Translations under genes and position numbers: made by a program | Part shown: positions 16,621-23,763 of the stretch, one piece after another | How the letters are laid out: every line of letters starts with the position of its first letter | Position numbering within the stretch: the first letter of the stretch is position 1 | Notes under the pieces: generated by a model | Told to the model about the DNA's origin: nothing | The model's input: only the letters and a program-made list of their open reading frames with translations | Databases searched by the model: none | DNA from: CAILDB01 sp049695975 | Lineage (GTDB): Bacteria > Patescibacteriota > Minisyncoccia > Phycocordibacterales > GWA1-40-21 | Direction: 5' to 3' | Assembly: GCA_049695975.1 (NCBI GenBank) | Contig: JBAVTE010000009.1 | Coordinates: 1-64,000 of the forward strand | Length of the DNA stretch: 64,000 nt

Positions 16621-18360
16621 ATGGAAAATGAAAAATTGATGAAAATAAGGCACTCACTCGCCCACTTACTCGGAGGAGCTGTAAAAGAAATCTGGCCAGA
16701 CGCGAAAATCGCCACAGGACCCGCAATAGATAATGGCTTTTACTATGACTTTGATTTTGCAACTCCAATCGTAGAAAAAGACCTTGGAAAAATTGAACAG
16801 AAAATGCGTGAACTAACAAAGAAAGTAAAATCTTTTGATAAAGCTGAAATTTCAGACACAGAAGCAAAAAAACTTTTCGCGGGAAATCCTTACAAACTGG
16901 AACTTATAGACGAATACACAAAAGACAGTCAAACACTTACAACATATACTTCTGGAGACTTTACAGATCTTTGTGCTGGGCCTCATGTGGAAAGTATGAA
17001 TGAAATAAAAAATAGCGCTTTTAAACTTGAAAGAATTGCTGGAGCGTATTGGAAAGGTGACGAAAAAAACAAAATGCTTACAAGAATTTATGGTTTAGCT
17101 TTTTCTTCAAAAGAAGAACTCTCTGCATACGAAACACAACAAGAAGAAGCTAGAAAAAGAGATCACAGAAAACTCGGAAAAGAATTAAAATTATTTACAA
17201 TTTCCGACCTCGTAGGTGCAGGACTCCCTCTCATGCAACCAAAAGGAATGATAATTAGAAAAGAGATAGAAGATTATCTATGGGATTTACACAAAGGTAA
17301 GGGTTATGACCGAGTTTGGACTCCACATATCACAAAGAAGGGATTGTATGAGACCTCTGGCCACGCTGCTAAGTTTGGTGAAGAACTTTTTAGAGTAAAA
17401 GGTGGGGATGAAGAATTCTTTATGAAGCCCATGAACTGTCCACATCATATGCAAATATTCTGTGATAATAAATTTTCATATAGAGATATGCCCGTCCGAT
17501 ATTTCGAACCAGCGACTGTTTATAGATATGAAAAAGCCGGACAACTGTCAGGACTTACGAGAGTCAGATCTATTACTCAAGATGATGGACATTTGTTTTG
17601 CAGAGTATCCCAAATATCCGACGAAGTCAGTACAATAGTTGAAATTATAAAAGAGTTTTATACGACAATGAATATGATGAATGGATATTGGGTGAGGTTT
17701 TCAGTTCGCGGAGATGACAAAAGTAAATATCTTGGAACTGATGATGTTTGGAACAAAGCAGAGGAAGCTTTGGAAAAAGCAGCCAAAGAAAACGGATTAA
17801 ATTACAAAAGAATAGAAGGTGAGGCAGCATTTTACGGACCCAAACTAGATTTTATGTTCAAAGACGCTATCGGTAGAGAGTGGCAACTTGCTACCATACA
17901 ATGTGATTTCAACTTACCAGAAAGATTTGACCTTTCTTTTGTGAATGAAAAAGGAGAAAAAGAAAGACCTGTAGTAATACACAGGGCAATATCCGGATCT
18001 CTGGAAAGATTTATGGGAGTTATGATAGAACACTACGCTGGCAACTTCCCTCTCTGGCTTTCACCAATGCAAATTAAAGTAATCCCCGTTAGAGAAAACC
18101 ATAACGAAGAAGCAAAAAAGATTTCAGATGAATTAAAAAAAGGAGGATTTAGAGTAGACTTTGATGACAGTGATGGGAATATGGGGAAAAAAGTTAGAGA
18201 TGCAAAAAATAACAGAGTTCCTTATACAGTCATCATCGGTGATAAAGATATCTCCGCAAAAGTTATTACTGTAGAAAATAGAGATAGGGGAAGTCTTGGA
18301 CAAATGACTTTAGAAAAATTTGTGGAAATGATGATTAAAGAAAAAGAAGAGAAAAAATAA
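16621..18360 (+). CDS. thrS: Threonyl-tRNA synthetase lacking the TGS domain
   Basis: Charges tRNA-Thr with threonine. The 579-residue protein begins directly with the editing domain: HSLAH (H11, H15) and DLCAGPHV form its zinc-like editing site. The class II catalytic core has the zinc ligand motif MNCPHHM (C273), motif 2 around RYEKAGQLSGLTRVRSITQDDGH, and the anticodon-binding domain (about 480-579). The usual N-terminal TGS/N1 domain of about 60 residues is absent, and there is no room for it between the T-box terminator and the ATG. Expression is predicted to be induced by uncharged tRNA-Thr through the leader. Confidence 0.96.
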   Translation: MENEKLMKIRHSLAHLLGGAVKEIWPDAKIATGPAIDNGFYYDFDFATPIVEKDLGKIEQKMRELTKKVKSFDKAEISDTEAKKLFAGNPYKLELIDEYTKDSQTLTTYTSGDFTDLCAGPHVESMNEIKNSAFKLERIAGAYWKGDEKNKMLTRIYGLAFSSKEELSAYETQQEEARKRDHRKLGKELKLFTISDLVGAGLPLMQPKGMIIRKEIEDYLWDLHKGKGYDRVWTPHITKKGLYETSGHAAKFGEELFRVKGGDEEFFMKPMNCPHHMQIFCDNKFSYRDMPVRYFEPATVYRYEKAGQLSGLTRVRSITQDDGHLFCRVSQISDEVSTIVEIIKEFYTTMNMMNGYWVRFSVRGDDKSKYLGTDDVWNKAEEALEKAAKENGLNYKRIEGEAAFYGPKLDFMFKDAIGREWQLATIQCDFNLPERFDLSFVNEKGEKERPVVIHRAISGSLERFMGVMIEHYAGNFPLWLSPMQIKVIPVRENHNEEAKKISDELKKGGFRVDFDDSDGNMGKKVRDAKNNRVPYTVIIGDKDISAKVITVENRDRGSLGQMTLEKFVEMMIKEKEEKK

Positions 18361-18396
18361 AACCCCTTTCGGAGGCTTAATTTTGTAGATAGATCT

Positions 18397-18597
18397 TTAG
18401 ATTCTACCTACATGAAAATGATTTGGCATTAGGCAATATGATAGGATACGCATATCTATTAAATCCCGAGCTTCCTTTATTAGAGATTCAAAGTGCCGAT
18501 ATGATGCATTATTTTTAAAAAGACAAACACGTCCATTTGTACGATTAATGACATGATAGACAATATTTCCAACAGATACACGATTAATTCTAGGCAT
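18397..18597 (-). pseudogene. Truncated REP-associated tyrosine transposase (RAYT)
   Basis: A 66-residue fragment that starts MPRINRVSVGNIVYHVINRTNGR and ends at a stop just after the HUH motif (CLMPNHFHVGRI). This is the N-terminal part of a Y1/RAYT transposase, normally about 200 residues; the catalytic tyrosine region is gone. RAYT enzymes mobilise or maintain REP palindromes. REP-like fragments occur at 27428-27478 and inside uppP, which fits a past activity. It lies next to a tRNA, a common insertion area. Confidence 0.75.
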
Positions 18598-18677
18598 GCA
18601 AAATGTTATAACACATATTTAAAGGATAAATTGGACTTATCCCCATTATCATTATCTACATTATCCCAGAGCTTCTT

Positions 18678-18738
18678 CTCCGGAGCCTAAAAATCAAAAA
18701 GACCCCGAATAGGGTCTAATGATTTTTAGGCTCCGGAG
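18678..18738. repeat. 19-bp inverted duplication of the tRNA-Asn 3' end
   Basis: Perfect arms at 18678-18696 and 18720-18738. The right arm includes the last eight bases of the tRNA-Asn acceptor side, and the left arm is an inverted copy of it. The tRNA terminator sits in the loop. This could be a trace of RAYT or integrase activity, or an RNA structure formed at the tRNA 3' trailer. Confidence 0.8.
18700..18717 (-). terminator. Terminator of tRNA-Asn
   Basis: Stem AGACCC / GGGTCT with a 6-nt loop, followed on the reverse strand by TTTTT. It lies 13 nt after the tRNA 3' end. Confidence 0.8.
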
Positions 18739-18802
18739 GTAGGGATCGAACCTACGACCAATCGCTTAACAGGCGATCGCTCTACCGCTGAGCTACTCCG
18801 GA
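18731..18802 (-). tRNA. tRNA-Asn (anticodon GTT)
   Basis: A 72-nt cloverleaf: acceptor TCCGGAG / CTCCGGA, D-arm GCTC / GAGC, anticodon stem ATCGC / GCGAT with loop CTGTTAA giving anticodon GTT, and T-arm GTAGG / CCTAC with loop TTCGATC. The discriminator base is G. The 3' CCA is not encoded (GCCT follows), so a CCA-adding enzyme is needed. Confidence 0.96.
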
Positions 18803-18830
18803 ATACAATCTATCAATTCAAGAGTAGCTC

Positions 18831-18940
18831 GCGGAACCGCTGGTCACAAATATTTTTCTGCTGAAAAAATTCGCGACCCCAACTCGCACCGACATGCTCC
18901 GTCTTTGAAATGCTTCGATTACTCGCATTTCAACTACTCT
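18831..18940. other. Highly structured non-coding stretch beside tRNA-Asn
   Basis: Three nested inverted repeats: AGAGTAG (18831-18837) with CTACTCT (18934-18940); TTGAAATGC (18905-18913) with GCATTTCAA (18925-18933); and an imperfect GGTC...GACC stem with T-rich and A-rich inner arms (18842-18878) that resembles the palindrome family seen elsewhere in the window. It could be a tRNA upstream processing structure, a degenerate repeat or a small RNA. A 36-codon open frame through it on the reverse strand looks accidental. Confidence 0.5.
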
Positions 18941-19014
18941 GGAATCTTTTTGTTGAATAAAATCCAACATTAAGATACTAACAAAAAATGATGGAAAAGT
19001 GAAGAGCTATATAG

Positions 19015-19020
19015 TATAAT
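19015..19020 (+). promoter_or_regulatory. Leaderless-type -10 box for the 92-aa gene
   Basis: Perfect TATAAT, 6 nt before the ATG at 19027. A weak -35 (TGGAAA, 18992-18997) sits 17 nt upstream. Confidence 0.6.
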
Positions 19021-19026
19021 TTATGT

Positions 19027-19305
19027 ATGGGATTCTTTTTTCCAGATTCAAAAAATAAAATATCAAAAAGCGAGTTTAAAGAACTTCGGGGACATCTTTC
19101 CGGAAATGATTTTTCGCATGATGAAATAGATAAAATTGAAAGTATTTTTAATGCTGATCTAAATGAAGAAAGAGAAAATGACTCTGGAATAGATGAATGG
19201 GAAATGAAAAGAAGTCTGGAATGGATGAGGAGCCATTTGGACGAGCATCATATCTCCGAAAAAAAGATAGAAATACTAGAAAGAAAAATGAAGGAATTTT
19301 TATAG
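19027..19305 (+). CDS. Small acidic helical protein, unknown function
   Basis: A 92-residue, strongly charged protein that looks all-helical. Two similar helical units can be seen (KSEFKELRGHLSGNDFSHDE and EMKRSLEWMRSHLDEHHISE), each of the pattern hydrophobic-x-x-L-x-x-HL-x-x-x-x-(F/I)-S-x-x-(E/K), suggesting an internal duplication. No signal peptide or membrane segment. The family was not recognised. A perfect TATAAT 6 nt before the ATG supports expression and this start. It is convergent with ackA. Confidence 0.7.
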   Translation: MGFFFPDSKNKISKSEFKELRGHLSGNDFSHDEIDKIESIFNADLNEERENDSGIDEWEMKRSLEWMRSHLDEHHISEKKIEILERKMKEFL

Positions 19306-19310
19306 AAAAA

Positions 19311-20495
19311 TTAAAAGCCTAAAACTCTAATTGTATCTCTTGTTATTTGTTCCATTTCATCCGTTTTTAAAACCAATACAGAAACCTTAGAATCTATCGC
19401 TGAGATGTCTACATCTACTCCCTCGCTTTTATTATTTATTTCAATATTGATCTTAATTCCTAGGATTTCTAAATCTCTGCAAATCTTTTCCCTCATAACA
19501 AAAGATCTCTCCCCCACCGTTGCTGTAAAGACTATAGCATCAAGTCCTCCAAGTGCCACAAAATACGAGCCGATACATTTTTGCAATCTATAAACATACA
19601 TATCAAGTGCAAGCTTTGCTCGCAGGTCACTTTCTTTTTCAAGCCTAATCAAGTCTCTTACATCAGAACTTTTTCCACTCACCCCAAGAAGTCCACACTT
19701 TTTATTTAAATAATCCTTTAACTTTTTTCCTTTTATTCCCAATTTGTCCGAAACAAATGCTACAGTTCCCGGGTCAATATCCCCCCCTCTTGTCGCCATC
19801 ATTACACCTTCAAGAGGCGTAAAACCCATTGAGTTTTCAATACTTCTGCCGTTTTTTATTGCAGTTACACTCACTCCGCTTCCTATGTGACATACGATTA
19901 ATTTTGAAGGGATAGTCCTATTTTCTGTTTTCAATTTATTTAATATTGATTCTATAGAAATGCCATGATAACCATATTTTTTTATATGATATTTTTGTGT
20001 ATCCTCAAAAGGCAAACCATAATAACTCGCTCTATCGGGAAGTGTGTTATGAAAATCACTATCGGATACACCGACAATTGGAACATTTTTGAAAATTTTA
20101 TTTAACCGCAAAATTTCATCATAAGTTGGCAAAAGATGAAGAGGTGCATCATCTAGAATATTTTTTATTTCTTTTATATATTTTTTATCAATAATCTTAT
20201 CATCCTGAAAATATTCTCCAGGTGCAACAATTCTTATCCCGATTCCCGATATCTCTTCTCTGCCGGAAATAATTCCAACTGTTTTAAAAAGAGATAATGC
20301 GTAATTTAATGAATCTTCAAATTCTTTTTCTGTAATACATTTGGTGTCTTTTTTATTATCAATATAGAGAGTCCTCACATAATTACACCCTCTCTCTGGC
20401 TTTTCCAAATGCAAAAAAGCCAAACTTTTTTCTTTTGTATAAATGGCGTATTTTTCCGACGCACTACCTCTATTTACAATTAAATATTTTTTCAT
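19311..20495 (-). CDS. ackA: Acetate kinase
   Basis: Converts acetyl phosphate and ADP to acetate and ATP. At 394 residues it has the family's usual length. It starts KYLIVNRGSASEKYAIY (usually NxGSSSxK), with CHIGSGVSVTAIKNGRSIENSMGFTPLEG covering the nucleotide-binding and conserved ATRGGDIDPG region, and the catalytic RHGxSH-type segment here reading YGYHGIS. It follows xfp by 7 nt, so the two are an operon: phosphoketolase makes acetyl phosphate and AckA turns it into ATP. The RHG arginine position reads as tyrosine-glycine-tyrosine-His, as is usual for the family. Confidence 0.94.
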   Translation of the reverse strand: MKKYLIVNRGSASEKYAIYTKEKSLAFLHLEKPERGCNYVRTLYIDNKKDTKCITEKEFEDSLNYALSLFKTVGIISGREEISGIGIRIVAPGEYFQDDKIIDKKYIKEIKNILDDAPLHLLPTYDEILRLNKIFKNVPIVGVSDSDFHNTLPDRASYYGLPFEDTQKYHIKKYGYHGISIESILNKLKTENRTIPSKLIVCHIGSGVSVTAIKNGRSIENSMGFTPLEGVMMATRGGDIDPGTVAFVSDKLGIKGKKLKDYLNKKCGLLGVSGKSSDVRDLIRLEKESDLRAKLALDMYVYRLQKCIGSYFVALGGLDAIVFTATVGERSFVMREKICRDLEILGIKINIEINNKSEGVDVDISAIDSKVSVLVLKTDEMEQITRDTIRVLGF

Positions 20496-20502
20496 TAATA
20501 AG

Positions 20503-22893
20503 CTATTTTTTAAATGAAATAAATTTCCAATTTAAAATCTCTTCCGGATCATCACCGACGCGCATAATATAGTCTTTGTGATCCTTTATTTTATTCTGAT
20601 AAATCAAAACAAGTCTGTTGGCTTTTTCTTCATCAATCACTCCGTTCTTCGCTACTTTTTCTATTGCCTCAATAAACAGATTATAACGATCGGTTTTGTT
20701 CCTAATATGTAAGTCGAGAGGTGTAGTGGTAGATCCGCTTTCCATGTAACCATGAACAGAGATTCTACCTAAAGCATTTACAAAACGAAAGAGGGTTTGC
20801 TCCAAAGTGTCTGGGTAACCATGAAAATTAAAAATCACTGGTTTATCCTTGGTAAAATATCTTTCAAAATCAATCTCGGAAATTTTATCATCGTGACCAA
20901 CAGTGTTCGGTGAAAGTTCTACAACATTTACAAAACGTACTTTGACTTCTGGTGCTTCTTTTTTCAGAAGGTCGATCGCTGCGAGAGCTTCTTTGACCAA
21001 ATACTGACCACAACCACCGAAGACTATGTCTGGGTTTTCATCACTTGCAAAGTCCCAAATAGAAATACCATCTTCTACTTCCCTTTTGGCTTCTTCAAAA
21101 GACAGCCAAATAGGTTCAAGGGTTTTCTCAACTATCATTACGTTGATTTCATTTTTTGAAGCAAGACATTTTTCGGTGATGAGAACAGCTTCGTTTGCAT
21201 CTGCGGGAAAATAAATATTAATAAAATCGTGATTTTTATTTAGAAGTTCATCCATGAAGCTTGGGTTCTGATGAGAAAAACCATTGTGCTCCTGACGCCA
21301 GCCAGTAGAAGTCAAAATATAATTAAAAGACGGTACATCTCCACGCCACTCTGTCTTTCGTGCAATCTTCAAAAACTTGCTATACTGATCTGCCATACTA
21401 GACACAATAGGAATAAAAGCTTCATAAGATGCAAAAATAGAAAATCGTCCTGTCAAAACATATCCTTGGGCCAAACCTTGAAGAGAGTTTTCAGATAACA
21501 TTTCTATGATTCGTCCATCTCGTGACATATCTTTATCCCATTCTTCAAGCTTACCTGCAAAAGCTCTTTTGGTTTCTTTGAACATATCTTGCAAACGGTT
21601 TGAGTAAGTTTCGTCCGGAGAAAAAAGTCGGAAATTTCTTTGCTCTTTATTTAATTTTACAACTTCAGCTAGATACTCGCCATTTTTTGCCATAGCTCCT
21701 ACTGAGACAGTACCGGCATTTTCTATTTTTGTTTCAAAATTAGCATTATCAGGCAAAATCAAATCTCGATTATGATCACCCTTCTTGATACCAAAAGCAA
21801 TTTGATTGTCACCCATTCGCAAACCTTCTTTTGGCACATTATCTAAAATATCTTTTGCAAAACCATTTTGTGAATCAAAAAGTTCCTCAAACTTATATGA
21901 ATGTAACCATTTCTCTACTAATTTTAATTGATACTTGTCTGTTTTGGTCTCCTTGCCTACAACTTGATGTGAAAGACAATTTCCTTCGATTTTATCTCCA
22001 CTCCCCTCAATTTTATAACCTTTTAGATATTTGATACCAGTCCAGCCCTTTGGCGTCTTCATAATAATCATCGGGAATCTAAAATAATCTTCGAGCTTTC
22101 TTTCTGGATTTTCTCTCGCTTCTTTTTGAATAGCTCTGATTCTAGCATAAGCTTCATCAAGGGCTTTGACCATTTTCTCATAGACTTTATCGTTGTGTCC
22201 TTCTACGATTATGGGTTCATAACCATAACCCTTAAATAAAGATTTTAAATCAGAGTTACTCATTCGGCCAAAAATTGTAGGACCGGAAATTTTGTAACCA
22301 TTTAAATGTAAAATCGGTAAAACTGCACCGTTTTTTACGGGATCAATAAATTTGGACAAATGCCATGATGTAGCGAGTGCGGCGGTCTCGGCTTCCCCAT
22401 CGCCAACAAGACATGTAACGATCAAATCTGGATTATCTAGCACTGCACCATAAGAAGTAGAAAGTGAATATCCGAGTTCTCCGCCCTCAAGAATCACGCC
22501 CGGGGTCATGGGGCTTGAGTGACTAGGAAAACCATATGGCCAGCTGAAATTTTTGGTAATATATGAAATACCATCTTCATTTAACTTTGCATCTATATAA
22601 TATTTACCAAGAGTCCCCTCGAGAAAAACATTGGATTGAATAGCAGGAAAACCATGTCCAGGACCAAGGACAAACATCATATTTGCTTCTGTTTTTATAA
22701 TTAAATTGTTTAGACACGCATAAACAAAATTTATTCCAGGACAAGTTCCCCAATGGCCGAGTAGACGAGACTTTATATCATCAAAAACGAGTTTGTCTTT
22801 CAATAAAAAATTATTTTGTAAATAAATTTGACCTACTGATAAATAATTGGCTGCACGAACATATTTTTTTATTCTTTCAATTTCTTTTTGCAT
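20503..22893 (-). CDS. xfp: Xylulose-5-P/fructose-6-P phosphoketolase
   Basis: Thiamine diphosphate enzyme that splits xylulose 5-phosphate (or fructose 6-phosphate) with phosphate to give acetyl phosphate and a shorter sugar phosphate. About 796 residues. Family motifs: GHWGTCPGINF, LGPGHGFPAIQ, GDGEAETAALATSWH (ThDP binding), YEAFIPIVSSM and NGFSHQNPSF. The start MQKEIERIKKYVRAANYLS at 22893 matches the family and has TATAAT 7 nt upstream; an ATG at 22902 overlaps that box, and the frame to 22959 adds an unrelated hydrophobic tail. With ackA it forms the only energy-yielding route seen in this window. Confidence 0.96.
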   Translation of the reverse strand: MQKEIERIKKYVRAANYLSVGQIYLQNNFLLKDKLVFDDIKSRLLGHWGTCPGINFVYACLNNLIIKTEANMMFVLGPGHGFPAIQSNVFLEGTLGKYYIDAKLNEDGISYITKNFSWPYGFPSHSSPMTPGVILEGGELGYSLSTSYGAVLDNPDLIVTCLVGDGEAETAALATSWHLSKFIDPVKNGAVLPILHLNGYKISGPTIFGRMSNSDLKSLFKGYGYEPIIVEGHNDKVYEKMVKALDEAYARIRAIQKEARENPERKLEDYFRFPMIIMKTPKGWTGIKYLKGYKIEGSGDKIEGNCLSHQVVGKETKTDKYQLKLVEKWLHSYKFEELFDSQNGFAKDILDNVPKEGLRMGDNQIAFGIKKGDHNRDLILPDNANFETKIENAGTVSVGAMAKNGEYLAEVVKLNKEQRNFRLFSPDETYSNRLQDMFKETKRAFAGKLEEWDKDMSRDGRIIEMLSENSLQGLAQGYVLTGRFSIFASYEAFIPIVSSMADQYSKFLKIARKTEWRGDVPSFNYILTSTGWRQEHNGFSHQNPSFMDELLNKNHDFINIYFPADANEAVLITEKCLASKNEINVMIVEKTLEPIWLSFEEAKREVEDGISIWDFASDENPDIVFGGCGQYLVKEALAAIDLLKKEAPEVKVRFVNVVELSPNTVGHDDKISEIDFERYFTKDKPVIFNFHGYPDTLEQTLFRFVNALGRISVHGYMESGSTTTPLDLHIRNKTDRYNLFIEAIEKVAKNGVIDEEKANRLVLIYQNKIKDHKDYIMRVGDDPEEILNWKFISFKK

Positions 22894-22900
22894 GCCTGCC

Positions 22901-22906
22901 ATTATA
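22901..22906 (-). promoter_or_regulatory. Leaderless-type -10 box for xfp-ackA
   Basis: Reverse strand TATAAT, 7 nt before the ATG at 22893. It decides between the two possible starts: the ATG at 22902 lies inside the box. Confidence 0.55.
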
Positions 22907-22978
22907 TCAAAGATTAAGAAAAAAATGAAAAGCCAACTACAATACCTTTTATTTTTCAAAAGTGTTATTATATTAGAT

Positions 22979-23557
22979 ATGACATTAAAAAGATTAGACG
23001 CAAAAAATTTACAAAAGAATACAGAAAATGTGACAGGACTTCACCCCGAGATAGTTGGCGATTTCAATGACATAAAAGGAGATGTTTCCAAAATAAGAGG
23101 AAATATAACTATTCACAAAATAAAAGGTGATGTTTCAAATATAGCTGGCGACATTAGCGGGCTTTCTGGCGATGTTAGCAATATTCTTGGTGATGTAACA
23201 AATATAAAAGGTGATATGACAAACCTTAGCGGAGATATGAGTGACCTTTCTGCAGACTTTAGTTCTACTATAGGTGATGTCTCAAATATCAGTGGTTCTG
23301 TCAAAAATATCAGAGGCAATGTCAGTAAAATTGAAGGAGATGTATCAAATATTCTCGGAAATGTTTCAAACATCAAAGGTGATGTTACAAACCTTGTAGG
23401 CAATGTAACAAACATAAAAGGTTATGTCAGTAATATCAGAGGCAATGTTACAAATGTTTCTGGAGATGTCACAAACATCTACGGCGATGTCACTGGGGTT
23501 GAAGGAGACACGACAGGTATGTCTGGCAATATTGAGGAGTTATTAAAAATTAAGTAA
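22979..23557 (+). CDS. Heptapeptide-repeat protein
   Basis: A 192-residue protein made almost wholly of 7-residue repeats from about residue 20 to 185, of the form G-(D/N)-(V/I/M)-(S/T)-(N/G/K)-(I/L/V)-x, for example GDVSNILGDVTNIKGDMTNL. More than twenty units are visible. The strict spacing of Gly and of alternating Val/Ile suggests a beta-solenoid or beta-roll. There is no signal peptide from the ATG at 22979, which is preferred over an upstream frame to 22847 because a TATTAT box lies 7 nt before it. The gene diverges from xfp. The function is unknown; the DNA repeats in 21-bp units. Confidence 0.75.
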   Translation: MTLKRLDAKNLQKNTENVTGLHPEIVGDFNDIKGDVSKIRGNITIHKIKGDVSNIAGDISGLSGDVSNILGDVTNIKGDMTNLSGDMSDLSADFSSTIGDVSNISGSVKNIRGNVSKIEGDVSNILGNVSNIKGDVTNLVGNVTNIKGYVSNIRGNVTNVSGDVTNIYGDVTGVEGDTTGMSGNIEELLKIK

Positions 23558-23692
23558 AAGATAGTGTGTTAAGAAAAGTCTTTAATATTTTAACTAAGCC
23601 TACTGATCCACTTTAGAAACATGAGTTTCTAAAATTAATTGTTAACCTATTCCTTTTTAATTAAAAATATGCTTTAATAGAAACTCGGATAT

Positions 23693-23709
23693 GCGCTTCG
23701 GCGCTTTTT
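23693..23709 (+). terminator. Possible short terminator upstream of typA
   Basis: A 4-bp GCGC stem with a stable TTCG tetraloop followed by TTTTT. The stem is short; it could end the heptapeptide-repeat gene transcript or attenuate typA. Confidence 0.45.
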
Positions 23710-23714
23710 ATTAT

Positions 23715-23749
23715 CCAGCCCAATTTTTTGCGGCAAAAAATTGGGCTGG
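23715..23749. repeat. Perfect palindrome with 17-bp arms before typA
   Basis: Arms 23715-23731 and 23733-23749 around a single G. The inner ten bases are AATTTTTTGC / GCAAAAAATT, identical to the copy at 31290-31318; the outer CCAGCCC / GGGCTGG is private to this copy. The right arm ends 14 nt before the typA ATG and covers the only Shine-Dalgarno-like GGG. Confidence 0.9.
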
Positions 23750-23763
23750 GAAAACATATAATT

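Larger units (their letters stand above)
23558..23763 (+). other. Intergenic region before typA
   Basis: Holds three hairpins: TTTAGAAAC-ATGA-GTTTCTAAA (23612-23633), which has no T-run; a GCGC-TTCG-GCGC hairpin followed by TTTTT (23693-23709), a possible terminator; and a 35-bp perfect palindrome (23715-23749) just before the typA start. No small gene was seen. Confidence 0.6.

Noticed and set aside
18820..18930. Reverse 36-codon frame through the structured stretch near tRNA-Asn
   Set aside because: The frame follows from the inverted repeats; the peptide has no support and no start signal.
22847..22978. Upstream extension of the heptapeptide-repeat protein
   Set aside because: It overlaps the xfp start in antisense and would add an unrelated hydrophobic tail; a -10 box sits right before the ATG at 22979.
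23040..23545. Regular 21-bp repeats considered as a CRISPR array
   Set aside because: The repeats are in-frame codons of the heptapeptide protein, have no spacers, and there are no cas genes.
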